The position numbers were made by a program, and so were the translations under genes. Below, in pieces: positions 14,220-25,362 of a stretch of DNA of 64,000 nt. Under the pieces are notes generated by a model. It was given only the letters and a program-made list of their open reading frames with translations, ran no database searches and had not been told where the DNA came from. Positions within the stretch are counted from its first letter, which is position 1, and the number at the start of each line of letters is the position of its first letter. This DNA is from Hirudinaria manillensis (Eukaryota > Annelida > Clitellata > Hirudinida > Hirudinidae): contig CM067529.1 of assembly GCA_034509925.1 (NCBI GenBank), positions 10,054,501 to 10,118,500 on the forward strand, written 5' to 3'.

Positions 14220-16770
14220 TTGAAAGTTTTGCTTTTACTTCTTTTTATTTTAATTTCAGGAAAGTGTCCATCATCTGGTGCTGTTTTTGTCAAAAACTTG
14301 TCCAAAAAACTTTGAGGTTTCAATATCAATTACTATGAGTTATTTGATAATATTATGCAGGAATATATTATATAGGAATACTATTGTTGTTGCTAGTTTG
14401 CTCCTGCTACTTTTTTTTATAATGATAACAACAGGTTATCATCATCATCATCGATATCGTCATTAACATTACTGCCAACACCATTATTGGTAGCATTGCC
14501 AGCAACGCCATCACCATTATTGACTCACCATATTCGTCATAGTCATTGCCGTCATCACCATCATCACCACGATCATCATCATCATCACGACGACTCATCG
14601 ACAAAGCCATAAATTGCTTTCTGCTCCTTTTTTAACAAAGCTGATCAAAGAGAAGATAAACTTCAATGAAGTGAAGCTCCAAGAAATCATAATGAGTCCA
14701 ACGTTGGCAAAGATCATCGAAGATACAGAAAGCACGTTGAATGTGGCAGTTCCTTTTGCCGCCCTGGAGTTGATGAAGGTTTTGTCGGAACTCTTGGCAT
14801 CGAATCTGGCAGAGTTGACCAACAGTCTGGTGAGTTTTATTATTAATAATAGTAATAATAATAATAATAATAATTTTAAATAAAGTTAATTTCTACAGCA
14901 TCATATGTATAGCTTCTGAGATGCTTTGCTTTTGCATTCCTAATGTTTCATTTGTTGTATCAAAACCTGTATTGCCATCGTTAACGATGGCTGACTTCTT
15001 TGTTAATTTCTGATGCTGGAGACTGGTAACAACTGTTGTTTCTGCTCCTGCTATTATTGTCATCATCATCATCATCACCACTCTATCATCATCGTCGTCG
15101 TCGTCGTCATCAACATCACCACTAACATCATCATTGGCTCAATGCCAGTGTCAACATCAACTATTACTATATTCAGTCTGCTTCTGACAACATTTTCAGA
15201 CCATGACTCCTTACGACGACATTCAAGACAACGTATCAGAGAATTTCTGTAGAATTCGGGGAAACTCCAGCTATTTGAAGAGCAGAAGAAGCACATTGAA
15301 AGAAGAGGTCATTTGGTTCATTCTTTAACGAACATTCACTCGGTTTACTGCTCGCTAGATTGATTCAAGTTGAACTGTTGTGGTTGACCACGGTTGGAAG
15401 GGTTTTGGCGGCAAAATCTAAATTTTTTTTTCCCAAAATCATTTTAAAAACCAGATAAAAGGATTGAACGAGAGCCTGTTGGAGACAAGTTTCTTAAAAG
15501 CAGCGAGGATGACGAGACCAACTTCTTCTGTCATTGGTACGGAGTCGAGTATGGTTTTTGTGCTCGTTCAACTTATTTATAGTCAAACATTATGTCGCAT
15601 TACATTATATTATGTTACATTACCCTACTCCACGCAAATTGGTGGACTAAGTTGTTATTGCTTAATACAAATAAATGGGTGATGACAATTAACTCGGTGC
15701 TATATTTTCCTGCAAACCCATTAAATAATTATGAATCTTCGACAAATAATTATAAACAATCGGTGGAAATAATAACAATAATAATAATAATCCGAACCTT
15801 CTTTATTAAGGAACCTTTTCGATAAGATAAAAATAGAGGGACTCTGATAAGGAGTTGAACAATACCTTTATCGCAAGTTAACAACAACAACAACACCGAT
15901 TATCACCACATAATTTTAACAGCTTCACCTTCCGAGAACCCGGGATTCCTCTACCTCCCCACCATCTCAGACTCCCTGGAACACCTCAACCTGCAAAGAC
16001 CAAAGCCACCCAAGAAGTTCAAGGCCACGATTCCCATCTTGAAGATCGGAGCGCACGGCATCGAACGAGTCATCGAGTAATTGATAAACGATTTTATTCT
16101 CTATCTCTGCTCGCACCTCGGTATTTTTCTAGTTTATTCCTCTAAATTGACGGTGGAGGTGCTCGAGTGTGTTGCAAGATTGCTATGTTTGCAAGTGCAA
16201 AACAATGATTATTCATGGAGGCTACTGCATTTGAAGAATATGAAAGATATGCTGATAAACCATGTTGTACTGTACATACATAGGATGGAATTAATACAAT
16301 CCCAGTGCTAGTGTGAAAGTCCAAAGTTCTGCTATGATTTTAAGTCTATAAAATGTACCATTGCAGTAGATGTGACTGAATTCTCAAAACAATAAACACC
16401 ATGAAATGCTAACCAATCAAATTATTCACACCTCAATTCCCAAAAAAATGTTCTCTGAACACAAAAAACACATCATTTCACCACCAGCAACACAACAAAA
16501 AGAGAGAAAACTCCTAACAATCGACCTCATTAAACCACACCAATTCTATATTTTTCAGGTCGGACAAAGCACCGAAACCCATGCCACGGAAGAGCATATC
16601 GAGAGGTTCGTGAACCATCATCACCGTCATCGTGTTTATATCCATCACCATATCCATTAAATCGTATTATAATTAGCATTAATTATTAAAATGATAACAA
16701 TAACATGAATATTCAACAATGAAACCTTGCAGCAGAATCAAAACCTAGGCCGAGAGAACCAGACGAATGA
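5368..16770 (+). CDS. CARMIL: CARMIL: capping-protein regulator with PH-like domain, LRR, helical domain and CPI motif
   Basis: There are 29 exons and 983 residues. Exons: 5368-5383, 5785-5882, 6134-6169, 6316-6375, 6692-6807, 7065-7230, 8010-8083, 8609-8684, 8778-8866, 9048-9142, 9523-9701, 9893-9970, 10585-10769, 11402-11556, 11689-11791, 12031-12085, 12426-12529, 12872-13009, 13142-13244, 13467-13550, 13630-13773, 14026-14148, 14260-14316, 14641-14829, 15200-15307, 15455-15536, 15923-16076, 16559-16605, 16733-16770. Order: PH-like domain (exons 1-5), linker with PCGSFSVTYRCMCDFF (exon 6), leucine-rich repeats (exons 7-18, e.g. LDLSNNS), helical dimerisation region (exons 19-25), then a capping-protein-interaction motif, LEHLNLQRPK, near residue 923. 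The family binds capping protein CP and weakens its hold on actin barbed ends at membranes. At 983 residues it is shorter than vertebrate CARMILs (about 1,300-1,400), mainly in the C-terminal tail. All junctions keep phase. An AATAAA lies at 17574-17579. Small donors, as in exon 16, could be off by a few bases. Confidence 0.93.
6205..6285. repeat. (GAT)n-rich microsatellite, CARMIL intron 3
   Basis: An imperfect GATGAT/GGTGAT run between exons 3 and 4. No coding role. Confidence 0.8.
7560..7950 (+). mobile_element. 5'-truncated non-LTR retrotransposon (LINE) 3' end
   Basis: In the + frame around 7672-7806 the translation includes SFKYSFCNRIVKPWNSLP, then PPDFINATTVSRF, ending at TAA 7804-7806. 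RxVxxWNSLP...V..F is the usual C-terminal end of LINE-encoded reverse transcriptase proteins. About 110 bases of 3' UTR follow and the element closes with a pure AAAT tail (about 7921-7943), as LINE copies do. The reverse-transcriptase core itself is absent, so this is a dead-on-arrival insertion in CARMIL intron 6. The left boundary is uncertain. Confidence 0.75.
8338..8430. repeat. (GTT)n-rich microsatellite, CARMIL intron 7
   Basis: Imperfect TTG/GTT repeats with occasional GCT units. Confidence 0.75.
9171..9345. repeat. AT-rich tandem repeat, CARMIL intron 10
   Basis: Repeated AATTAATTAATAATATTTATAT-like units of roughly 35 bp follow exon 10. Confidence 0.7.
10318..10555. repeat. 32-33 bp minisatellite, CARMIL intron 12
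   Basis: About six to seven imperfect copies of a unit built from ACACAATACAAACGCAACTC and GATACAAATGCA. Long open frames on both strands here come only from the repeat. It ends just before the acceptor of exon 13 (10584). Confidence 0.85.
10782..10888. repeat. (GAC/GAT)n microsatellite, CARMIL intron 13
   Basis: GACGAC/GATGAT repeats start 12 bases after the exon 13 donor and end in (TTA)n. Confidence 0.8.
10890..11275. mobile_element. Interspersed-repeat-like segment in CARMIL intron 13
   Basis: It begins with a short hairpin GCCACGCGTTGCTGTGGC (10903-10920) and includes an 'aaatttcaaagcaattggtt' plus 'acacattgca' ending. It resembles repeats scattered through many invertebrate genomes, but I cannot name the family. 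No coding frame is seen. Confidence 0.4.
11566..11650. repeat. (TCA/TCG)n microsatellite, CARMIL intron 14
   Basis: It starts immediately after the donor of exon 14 and would add poly-serine if the intron were retained. Confidence 0.8.
12716..12862. repeat. 20-bp minisatellite, CARMIL intron 17
   Basis: About seven copies of GACAAAAGTATCAATTGATT. The central copies are identical and the outer ones diverged. The array ends just before the exon 18 acceptor. Confidence 0.88.
14176..14222. repeat. (TTTA)n microsatellite, CARMIL intron 22
   Basis: A near-perfect ATTTATTT run. Confidence 0.85.
14425..14592. repeat. (ATC)n-rich microsatellite, CARMIL intron 23
   Basis: Interrupted CATCATCAC/CGTCAT repeats. 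A second similar run lies at 15058-15112 in intron 24. Confidence 0.75.
15976..16005 (+). other. CARMIL: CPI motif of CARMIL
   Basis: Ten codons read LEHLNLQRPK. The known capping-protein-interaction consensus is L-x-H-x-T-x-x-R-P-K. Every key position is kept except Thr, which is Asn here. Basic residues follow (PPKKFK), as in the family. Confidence 0.85.
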
Positions 16771-17707
16771 TCTCAGACAATCAACAACGGCAACGACGAC
16801 GGTGCTAATGATGAGGAGGAGGACGACGACGACGATGATGACAACAAAAAACATTCCCCTTTGGCTCCACTTCTATGCAAGCATTTCAATCAAGAACCGC
16901 AACGGAAGCACAATCTTGTTTTCCTGGTGATTTCGTTAGGTCAATGTTTTTACAACCAATCATGGATGTATTTTATTTTATTCGTTTGTTTGTTAATTTT
17001 TTGTTGTTTTCCTTGAACGGTGATATTTATTTTTTTGGCTTTTTTCAGCTCATGTTTATTCCAGTGATTCTATTTTTTCTCACCACGTTGTTCTGCTTAT
17101 TTGATAAAATACAAGAGAGAAGGCTTTCAGCCTGAGCAGTGACGTGATTTAGGCTTTGATTTGCAAAAGTGTGTGCACCTTGTTGTTCATACTGAAATAC
17201 TGAACGCCAAAAATGACAGTGAACGAGTTCGGACGCACCAAAAATGATAAGAATTCAACACCATTCGAACACGTGTACATGTAGCGCAACCCTCTCTCTC
17301 TCAAAGTCTCACGAGCGCAAAGTTAATGCAGAAAATGACTAAAGTGCCTTAAAAAGAAAAACGTAGACCAGAAGAGAAATAATTGCAAAAATCCTTGAAG
17401 TCCGTGGAAGACAAAATAATATGTAAAATGACTCCAAACAAGTTAAATTGAGTTGAGAGTTAAATGTGAGCAGTAATCAAAGGTTTGGCTTCACAAGCAA
17501 AACATTTAAGTTTCGGTTTCATCAAGATGGACTCGGGCTAATTGACCTTCAACATTTTGAATAATCGTAACTGAATAAATCCGATAAATCTTAATAATCA
17601 GAAAAAGGAAAAGAAATAGATAAAATGAACATTGGCAAGGTAATACTTATGAGACACACAAGGACATGACAAGAAAAGACTACGTCTTGACTACATCTTG
17701 AGTACAT
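16771..17707. other. 3' region between convergent CARMIL and DEGS1
   Basis: This is the CARMIL 3' UTR with an acidic (GAC/GAT)n run at 16795-16842 and AATAAA at 17574-17579. The two genes converge here. No further gene is seen. Confidence 0.6.
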
Positions 17708-19079
17708 CTATTCATTTTTCTCTGCAGCCTCTGAATTAGAATTCTTTCTCTTTATCCTGGCATAAGGACCAATCTTGGGGTTCATGATGAAATCATAGAT
17801 CACTTTGGACCATGACGTATGACAAGGGAGATGGTCATAAAATTCTGGAGCCAACTTTTTAACCTTTTCAACAAAATATATTTCATAAAAGAACAATTCA
17901 TCATGATTCATGATCGTATAAACTTAGCTTAACTGACCAGTGGCAACTTGGAGCCCGGAACATTCGGGAAGTCGTGATGTTCGTTGTGGTATCCCACGTT
18001 GAAGGTGATCCTGTTGAGGCAGCCGTAGTAAGAATAAGTTTCGTAGCCATCTTTGAAGACGTAATGTTCGGAAATGAAGTGTCCGGCGAGAGGGTGCAGA
18101 CCCATGGCAAGAAAAGTTCCAATTATGAGATAAATTAGTGCCTTGAGACCAAACAAGTGGTAAATGAAAATATCAAATAGGATTTGGTAAACAGAGTTGA
18201 TCACTTCGAGGGAAGTGACTGGCTTTGGTCTGACAAAAAGTGGTCTTATTGCATAGAAAAATGGCTGCAATATAACCCAAAGTAGCTTGGTAAAAGTGTT
18301 ATTGAAAAACTTTGCTTCAAACTTTGTGGGTATGTCAACATCAAGAAGTTCATCTCCTTGATATCTGTGATGCTCTAAATGGTACTTTTTAAACATGGTG
18401 GAATACGGTATTCCAAGAATGGAATTACCAAAGATCCCGAGATATCTGTTGGCAGCTGGACGGGCATGACCAAAGGCCATGTTGTGGGAAATTTCATGTA
18501 TGGCCAAAGCCATGCTGTGGTTAATGACTCCTCCCCAACAATAAGCAACAAAAACCACAAAAAACCAGTGGGCATCTTTGATCATATAAGCAGATATGAC
18601 CTGAGTGAGCACCATGGCAACCACTTTATACTTCAATTGAGGATCATGACCCATCAGCTCTTTTATTTCAGGGTGCTTTTCTGAATAATTTTCAAAATTG
18701 TTCCTATAAATAATTAGCCATTTTCAAAAAGTTGCGTGACTGAAAATACTTTAGCTAAAATATTTAACATGGTTACATTCTAAGACAACCTAGATTAACT
18801 ATTCAAAATTGATGATTTAACTATATAAACGTACATAATCCCGCAATATAATGCACAAACTAGCAAATAAGGAGCATTGAAAATTTAGGCGTTAACAAAT
18901 TGACACGAAATAACGTTTAAGGAACTAAATCATGGATCACTCGACATTCTAAGAAATCCGTCTTGAAAGAACCAAAATAAAAGAACCAAAATTGTACCCA
19001 AAATCTGCTTTCGTCTTGTTTTGTGCGGCTCTTCCGTATAAACCCAATCAAAATCATTTCTGCTAACTTTCTGCCCCAT
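17708..19079 (-). CDS. DEGS1: Sphingolipid delta(4)-desaturase / dihydroceramide desaturase 1
   Basis: Three exons, 19079-18998, 18680-17938 and 17863-17708, encode 326 residues (human DEGS1 has 323). It introduces the 4,5-trans double bond into dihydroceramide to make ceramide at the ER membrane, using cytochrome b5 electrons. All three histidine boxes of membrane di-iron desaturases are intact: HEISH (89-93), HLEHH (128-132) and HNEHH (259-263). The start MGQKVS keeps the Gly2 and Ser6 of the N-myristoylation signal known in mammalian DES1. The N-terminal [10 protein letters not shown] and the C-terminal [14 protein letters not shown] match the family. The exon 2 acceptor was placed at 18681 because it gives phase and the family spacing ([11 protein letters not shown]). 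It shares strand and pathway with SPTLC2, 14 kb away. Confidence 0.97.
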
Positions 19080-20094
19080 CTCCTCAAGGCTAGTATGTAT
19101 AGATTACTTCTCGCTAAGTGGGAAGATCCAGAGAGTAAAAGTGAGTCTTATGACTAAGTGATGGATATTGTTCTTTTACATTATTTTTGGCCCAAATTTT
19201 AATGTGAATAACTTTATTATTTTTTTTTTTTATAAAATTGCAATAATTTTATTAATTAAAACAAAAATCCAATAGTACGTGTAGCTGTTCATTTTGAAGA
19301 ACTAAAACCTCATACTGGAGAAATGCTGGTCTATAGGAAAGATTTACAAGTAGACATATTTAAGCAAGAAAATAACGTATTTTTCGTTATTTATAATATT
19401 TGACGAAGCATAAAAAATTCAAGCATTTGTATACCGTATCGGTATGCGCACCAGATTGGTAAACGACCGGAGGCTAGAATAATCGTTGAGAAGGGAAATA
19501 CACGTCAAATGGTGTGTCTGACCCTCAAAAAACTTGCCGCTCTAACTACAGCGGACTCACTTCCAATCTCACGTACTGGCAGGTGGAATGAGTAAGTCGA
19601 CCCCTTCGAGGTGACTCAAAGTTGTCTGGCCCTATAAGCGCCTCAACCTTTAATAAATCGATACAGATTATTGAAAGAAACTGAACACACGAGACAATTT
19701 CCAAGATCACGCAACAGTAACAATCACGCAGGAAATGGCCACGACTTTAGTTTGCTTAGTGTTCCCAGCTCTACTCAAAAATAAACAACCACTAATTTTT
19801 ATTCCCCAGAAAATGTTCCAGCTATGCACAACCCCAAACCTCTATAACCTTTTTAAAGAGTAATGGACTCTTAAGTTAAATGTACAATTTAATGATAGAA
19901 CTTTACATGCTACATCTAACAACATGGTATTTTGAGGTCATCCATCACTTTACAATAGGCTTTAGGAACTTACACATCATTGCATCAACTATCATTACTG
20001 GCTGCACTGACCAATTTCAATGGAAGAAAGAAAATAGAGCAATTTGATTTCAATATTTCAAACAAAAAGAAAAGGAATTTATCAAAAATTAAGA
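19080..20094. other. DEGS1 upstream / kinase 3' flank, no gene seen
   Basis: It contains two small perfect inverted repeats: AATAACG..CGTTATT near 19372-19393 and ATACCGTATCGGTAT at 19431-19445. A somewhat GC-richer patch follows (19440-19650). No coding frame or tRNA fold could be supported. Confidence 0.5.
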
Positions 20095-23000
20095 CTATTT
20101 TCTAAAGTATTTTCTTGACTTTTTTGGTCTCGCACCAGAATGAGATTGAGAAAAAGGTGGCGAACTCGGAGGCGAATCTGGCGACGGATGTCTCTCGTCA
20201 CTGGACGTACTCAAGACTTTGGGAGTGAAGAACTTCTTGTGACTGCAGACGACCCTGCCGACCGGACACGACCTGAGGACCCCGTCGGGCTCGTCCGGAG
20301 AGCGGTCGGATCCGCGGTGTCGCGAACCGGAGGAGATCTTCGGGTCGCACTTGGCGCAGGAATTGTAAAAAGCATTCGACGATCCCAAATCGTCCAGACT
20401 TCCGTAGTCATAGCCGCCGCAGGCTCCTCCTTCGGACAACCTGGACGACCTGGAGCCGTCCTCGATGTGGAAATGATAATGATGGTGGTTCGTGAGACTG
20501 TGGTTCATGTCGTCTGCGTATCTCCTCCAAGACGGCCCGTCTCGCTTCAAGTGCTCCGTCGGAAGTCTGTACAACTCGTCGAATTCGGAACTCGTCAGTT
20601 TGCATCCGACTTCCATGAAGTCGTCGCTTTCTTCCTTTGACTTGCAATTCAAGTGTTTCTTGTGCACGTAGCATCTAATTTAAGCAAGGGATCAATGTAG
20701 TTTAATATTGTATTTGTCCATCACATGCTATTATTATCATTATTATTATTATTATTATCATAATTATTATTATTATTGTTATTATTATTATTATGATTGT
20801 ATTAGTATAAATCCAAATGGACATTAACAACGAGCTTATACTGACATCAAAACAAAAGATAAAAAGAACAGATCAAAAGAGAAACTTATTGCATAAAACG
20901 TACCCACTCCACAACCTCGTTTTCTTCTCCGTCTCTATCTGCTCCAACAACAGCTTCCTTCCGCACGGAATCCAGGCACCTTCCGCCTCCTCTGACTTCT
21001 TCGGATCGCTTTCCTCCTCCTTCGTCCTCGAGTCGTCCTTGAAATTTGCAGAACTCTTTTGGACCGTCCTCGCCTCGGTTTCGTGACCCCGAATTCCGTG
21101 CGCAGCCAGGAACTTTTCCACCTCCCACCTGGCCTGCTCCTCCGAGACGTCGACGTAGGGACGCATCTCGCCTTCCTCTTCGATCTTGTCGACGCAAAAA
21201 TTATGCTGCAGGTTCTGAACGAACGAAGAGACCCGGCAGGACCTCTGCGAGCCGAGGTCCGTCTCGGCGTTCTTCGAGTTTTTGTTACGAACGGGAACGA
21301 TCGACTGATCGACTGCCGTACGGAAATGCCTCAACGCTTCCACGATGCCGTCGATTTCGGCGTCTTCTTTCAGCTTTTCGTCGGTAATTTCCGCGGCTTC
21401 CTTTTCACTGTCGGATCCCGAGACGTGCTTGTGCTGGAGTTCTTTCGCCGACGGTCGGCAGGAGACGCTGTTGACGCTGTTGCAGCTGCTGCTGGAAGAG
21501 ATGCTCAGCAGACTGCTGTTCCAAACCTTTTCCAGGGCGGACGAAAAGACTTGCATCGTTTCGCTCATGCAGGACGGAGACCCTCTGTAACTCCTGCCCA
21601 GCTGTCCGCTCGTGCTCTTCGGCAGAGGACTCGACTGAAGTAAGTCCATTATGTTCGGGGAAGGAGTTCTGATGCTCGGAGGAGAGTTTCTCTCCAAGTT
21701 GTTTCTGAAATTATTCAGTGCCACTCTGTCGCCCTTGTGAACCGCAGCGTCGACGTTCATGATGTCGTCCATGGAGAATGAACAGCACAACAGTTTTTCA
21801 CTGCTGCTTCTCGATTGCAACATTCTCTCCTGAAATTATCTCCGATAATTCAATAATTCAGAATCATTACCACCAAAGGACAATTGGTTTGAACATAAAA
21901 TATGATTTTTTTTCAGACAATCTTAGAACTGGCATCTGACCTGTTCCAAGAGCTGCAAGACGTCGTCGTTCATGGAAGGTTCGTCCTCTGGAGAATGGTA
22001 CTCGGAAAAGAAAGAATGCGAAAGAGCATCCTCCGCACTCACCCTCTGCTCGGCACCGAAAGTCAGCATGGACTCCAACAAAGACACGACTGCAATCAAA
22101 AGGAAGGCAGGCTTTAAGCTGCCGAACGTTCCGCCGCCATTGGAAACTCACTCGTCAAATCCCAGTACGAGAAGAGCATTCTCATGGGCTGCCGAGGTTT
22201 CAGCGGATGGTTCTTCAACATCTTGTTGGGAATCATTTTGAAGACTTGAGACCAATCGTCTTCGCTGAGATAAATGGAGTCGGTTATTTTTAGCAGAACG
22301 TCCTGGGCATTCGATCCTGCGACAGAGCTAAAGATGTTGATTTCTGAAGATGGAATTCTGAAGATGCTGAAAACAGACCTTGAAACATCTTCCTCCTGAG
22401 CAGCATCTCAACCAGGATGCAACCTGCACTCCACATATCAGTTGATGTTGTATCTCTTCCCAGTTTCATCAACTTCTCAGGAGAACAGTAACACAAGCCC
22501 AATTCTGTGCTTAAATACTGAAAGCAGTTGAATCATAGTAAGCGCTCATATTAAAGACATACATCTTTCAAATACAAACAATGATTGGTCACTTTCACAT
22601 TCTTACTATCCCTTCAAACAAGAAAACATCAAAGAAAACTTAATATTAGAATTAAACTTAGAATTTGTCCCATTTTATTCACAAATACCAAAAAGGCTAA
22701 TAATTACAACTTATAATAACTAAGCTAAATTGCTTAACTATGTGTAATAACATCTCAGATAATCAATTATATTATTATATCATTCTTCTGATTATTAACT
22801 CTTTATATTTCTCCATACTAAATTCTTCCCTAAGCGTCTGCTATCAACCAACTGATGCAACCAATGATGATCAATCAATCAACCAATCATCAATACTCAT
22901 TTAATCAATCACTTAATCATTAAACATTACAACTTATAGTAATATCCAGATCAACACAAACGTTAAGAATTCAAATTTATAATTGGATGGAGCCTCATCC

Positions 23001-24372
23001 ACCCTCAAAAAACAAGACTCAGGAGGGTGAATGCAAACATAATGTCGCATACAAATAGTTTCTTAATGAAAACAAAACATTCTATTCTAAAATCTGCAAT
23101 ACATTTCATCAAATACTACATAAATAATAATATAATAATCAGATGATAATAATAATAAATAAATAAATATAATAATTGTAGAAAATGATTTTAAATGGCA
23201 GATATTCAACTGCATATTGAGGGACCAAATTAATAGATTTATGATTGTGTCAAGACTTTTGAATCAATAGATTCAATTAATCAATTTCATGACATCTGTG
23301 CACAGCAACACCATGTTATGTTAGTTAAATCTTATTTGATTACTCAATTTTACAGATTTGATGGCAAAATAAGCAAAAAACCAAACTTATTTTCTTCATC
23401 GGGGTCTCAAAAACACCATATTTGTTTTTATAATTTGATGCTTATAAAGGTTAAAGTTTTATGAGGTATTCTTTTAACAAATGAAATTAGTTCACGTTAG
23501 AGTCTAATAATGATATCAATGTTGGACAGGCCAATTATACTCCAGAATAACATAAGTTTTTATTTTGAATACATGCATAAGTTGCATTAAATTATAAAAA
23601 TAAAGGACAAGAACGATAAAAAGAGGAAATTTCTTGGCAAGCTTTTAGTAAAAAAGAAACAACTCATTACACCAGCATCTTTGTTTTTTAGATTTATGGG
23701 TTTAGACCATATAAACCAGTTGAATACCTCCAGTTTGCATCCTAAGATGATGATTACAGAAATTAAAATCTCAAGTAATCACAAATATCTGGCACAATAC
23801 CAATTCTAAGTTATTTGATGAATCATTACAATTGCAGGCTTTAAACACATTAATGTTAATATTACTTCATCTCTCATCTGTAAACCAGATATCTTCAGCA
23901 GGAGATCATGGCAATTTATGAGTACATTGGAAGGATTCAAGCTACCATGACACAAATTAGCCGAATGCAAATATTTGAGTCCTCTGACAATTTGATAGGC
24001 AAACAAAGTTGCATGGCTAAATGTCATTTGGTCGCTGTACATGACGTGTTCAAGGTGGGTGTCGAGAATTTCGGAAACTATGTACGTAGAGCCATCAAGA
24101 GATGAGGTCACAAGATCGTAGAACGATGCTATGTTGTCATGGTTAAACCTTCTGATCAATTCTACTTCCGCCAGAACCTCTTTCGTTAATGGCTCTGCCA
24201 GACGATGGATAAGCACTTCTGCGCATAACAGATTATCGAATGCCGAAAAATATATCACATGCCCCTCGACATTAAACAACTCCGGCACGATGTTTTTAAA
24301 TCTAGACTCCTTTCGCTCGGGGACAGAATTTTCATTTAAACCCTTCTTGAAACTTTTGCGATTTATATCCAT
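20095..24372 (-). CDS. ERK3/ERK4 (MAPK6/MAPK4)-like protein with a degenerate kinase core
   Basis: Six exons, 24372-23866, 22517-22379, 22316-22152, 22089-21941, 21829-20904 and 20674-20095, encode 821 residues. The kinase-like domain spans about residues 30-320. Family resemblance to atypical MAPKs ERK3/4 is clear: LIRRFNHDNI, RGLKYLHSAN, CYCSPEKL, STDMWSAGC and LSAEDALSHSFFSEY-like blocks all align. Catalytic residues are lost. The glycine loop is FNVEGHVIYFS, the VAIK lysine position is V/L (about 53), HRD is HGS (142-144), and DFG is GLQ (163-165). The alphaC glutamate (E69) and SPE remain. The activation segment reads YLSTELGL where ERK3/4 have SEG. A long Ser-rich tail follows, with an FHIEDG motif near 697-702. 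It is probably a pseudokinase scaffold. A small missed exon in the 1.35-kb first intron cannot be excluded. Confidence 0.82.
20728..20806. repeat. (ATT)n microsatellite in the last kinase intron
   Basis: TTATTATTA repeats between exons 5 and 6 of the ERK3/4-like gene. Confidence 0.85.
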
Positions 24373-25362
24373 TGCGAGCTTCTAACAGCCCAACAATATC
24401 CTAAATCGATTGCGAAATCCAACCAAACCCCTCAATCAGAAACTGATGCACCGAGAATACAAACAGAACGTCCTCGAAATGAATGGAGAAGGAGATACGA
24501 TGTCTATTTCAGGTCATTTTCAATTAATCCATATCTGATCTAAAAAAATTTCGAATTAACTCGTACGATTTTATTTAAAATATAAAAGAGTCTCTTTTAT
24601 TTGAAATACGTTTCATTACTTCCTAACAATTATTCTATCGCATAGAATTTTACTGAGAATCTGGAGTGAACAATTATTCAACTCGAAATTTTGGGGTTTT
24701 TCAAGTACTTTTGGAAGAATTACAATAATTAACAATGCCAATGATGAGCATCATTTTATCTAAAATTCTTCTTAACTTTGCGTGGTTTACACTGTTGTTA
24801 TTGAATTAGTACGCAGTTCACTGCTCTAAAACACAAATATTTTCTTTTCTTGGCAACAACATTTATTGGTGAAATGTTCATGAAAGTGAACGCGTTTAAA
24901 ACTTGGCCCAAAATAGATTAAACTCAAAACCTATTGATGAAGATAAAAATAAATTTGATTTTAAAAGAGCTTTGAGGCCAATTCCATAAAAATGTATACT
25001 TGCAGATATAACCAACAAAATACTTTTCATCCATCTATAATAAATATATTGATACGATATTTAGAAATCAAAGCAATCACGAAGACAAATCAAACGATAA
25101 ATTTGTCCATCGATCGTTCAAATGAAAACTCATTTGTTATGCCAATTGTATTAAACTAGACAAAAGACAATTGAATGTTTACATTTTTGTTGCACCGTTA
25201 ATTGTCGATTGTATAATCGATTGATACTCCAATCATAAACATTTTTACTGATTTGATTAGAGTTGGAGCAAACTTTCAGCTTAACGATAAAATATCATTT
25301 TGCAAATTAACGTTCCAATCGAATGGGGATAGTTAGGAATTTTTCAAAGGGGTCAAAGTATT
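24373..25362. other. Upstream flank of the kinase gene, no gene seen
   Basis: AT-rich sequence lying between the divergent kinase gene (-) and the fork-head cluster (+). It presumably holds the kinase promoter. I see no clear element. Confidence 0.5.

Noticed and set aside
20140-21643. Long plus-strand frames (166 and 194 codons) opposite the kinase C-terminal exons
   Set aside because: They are mirror frames of the GC-rich coding exons 5 and 6; the minus strand keeps phase, splice sites and family motifs.
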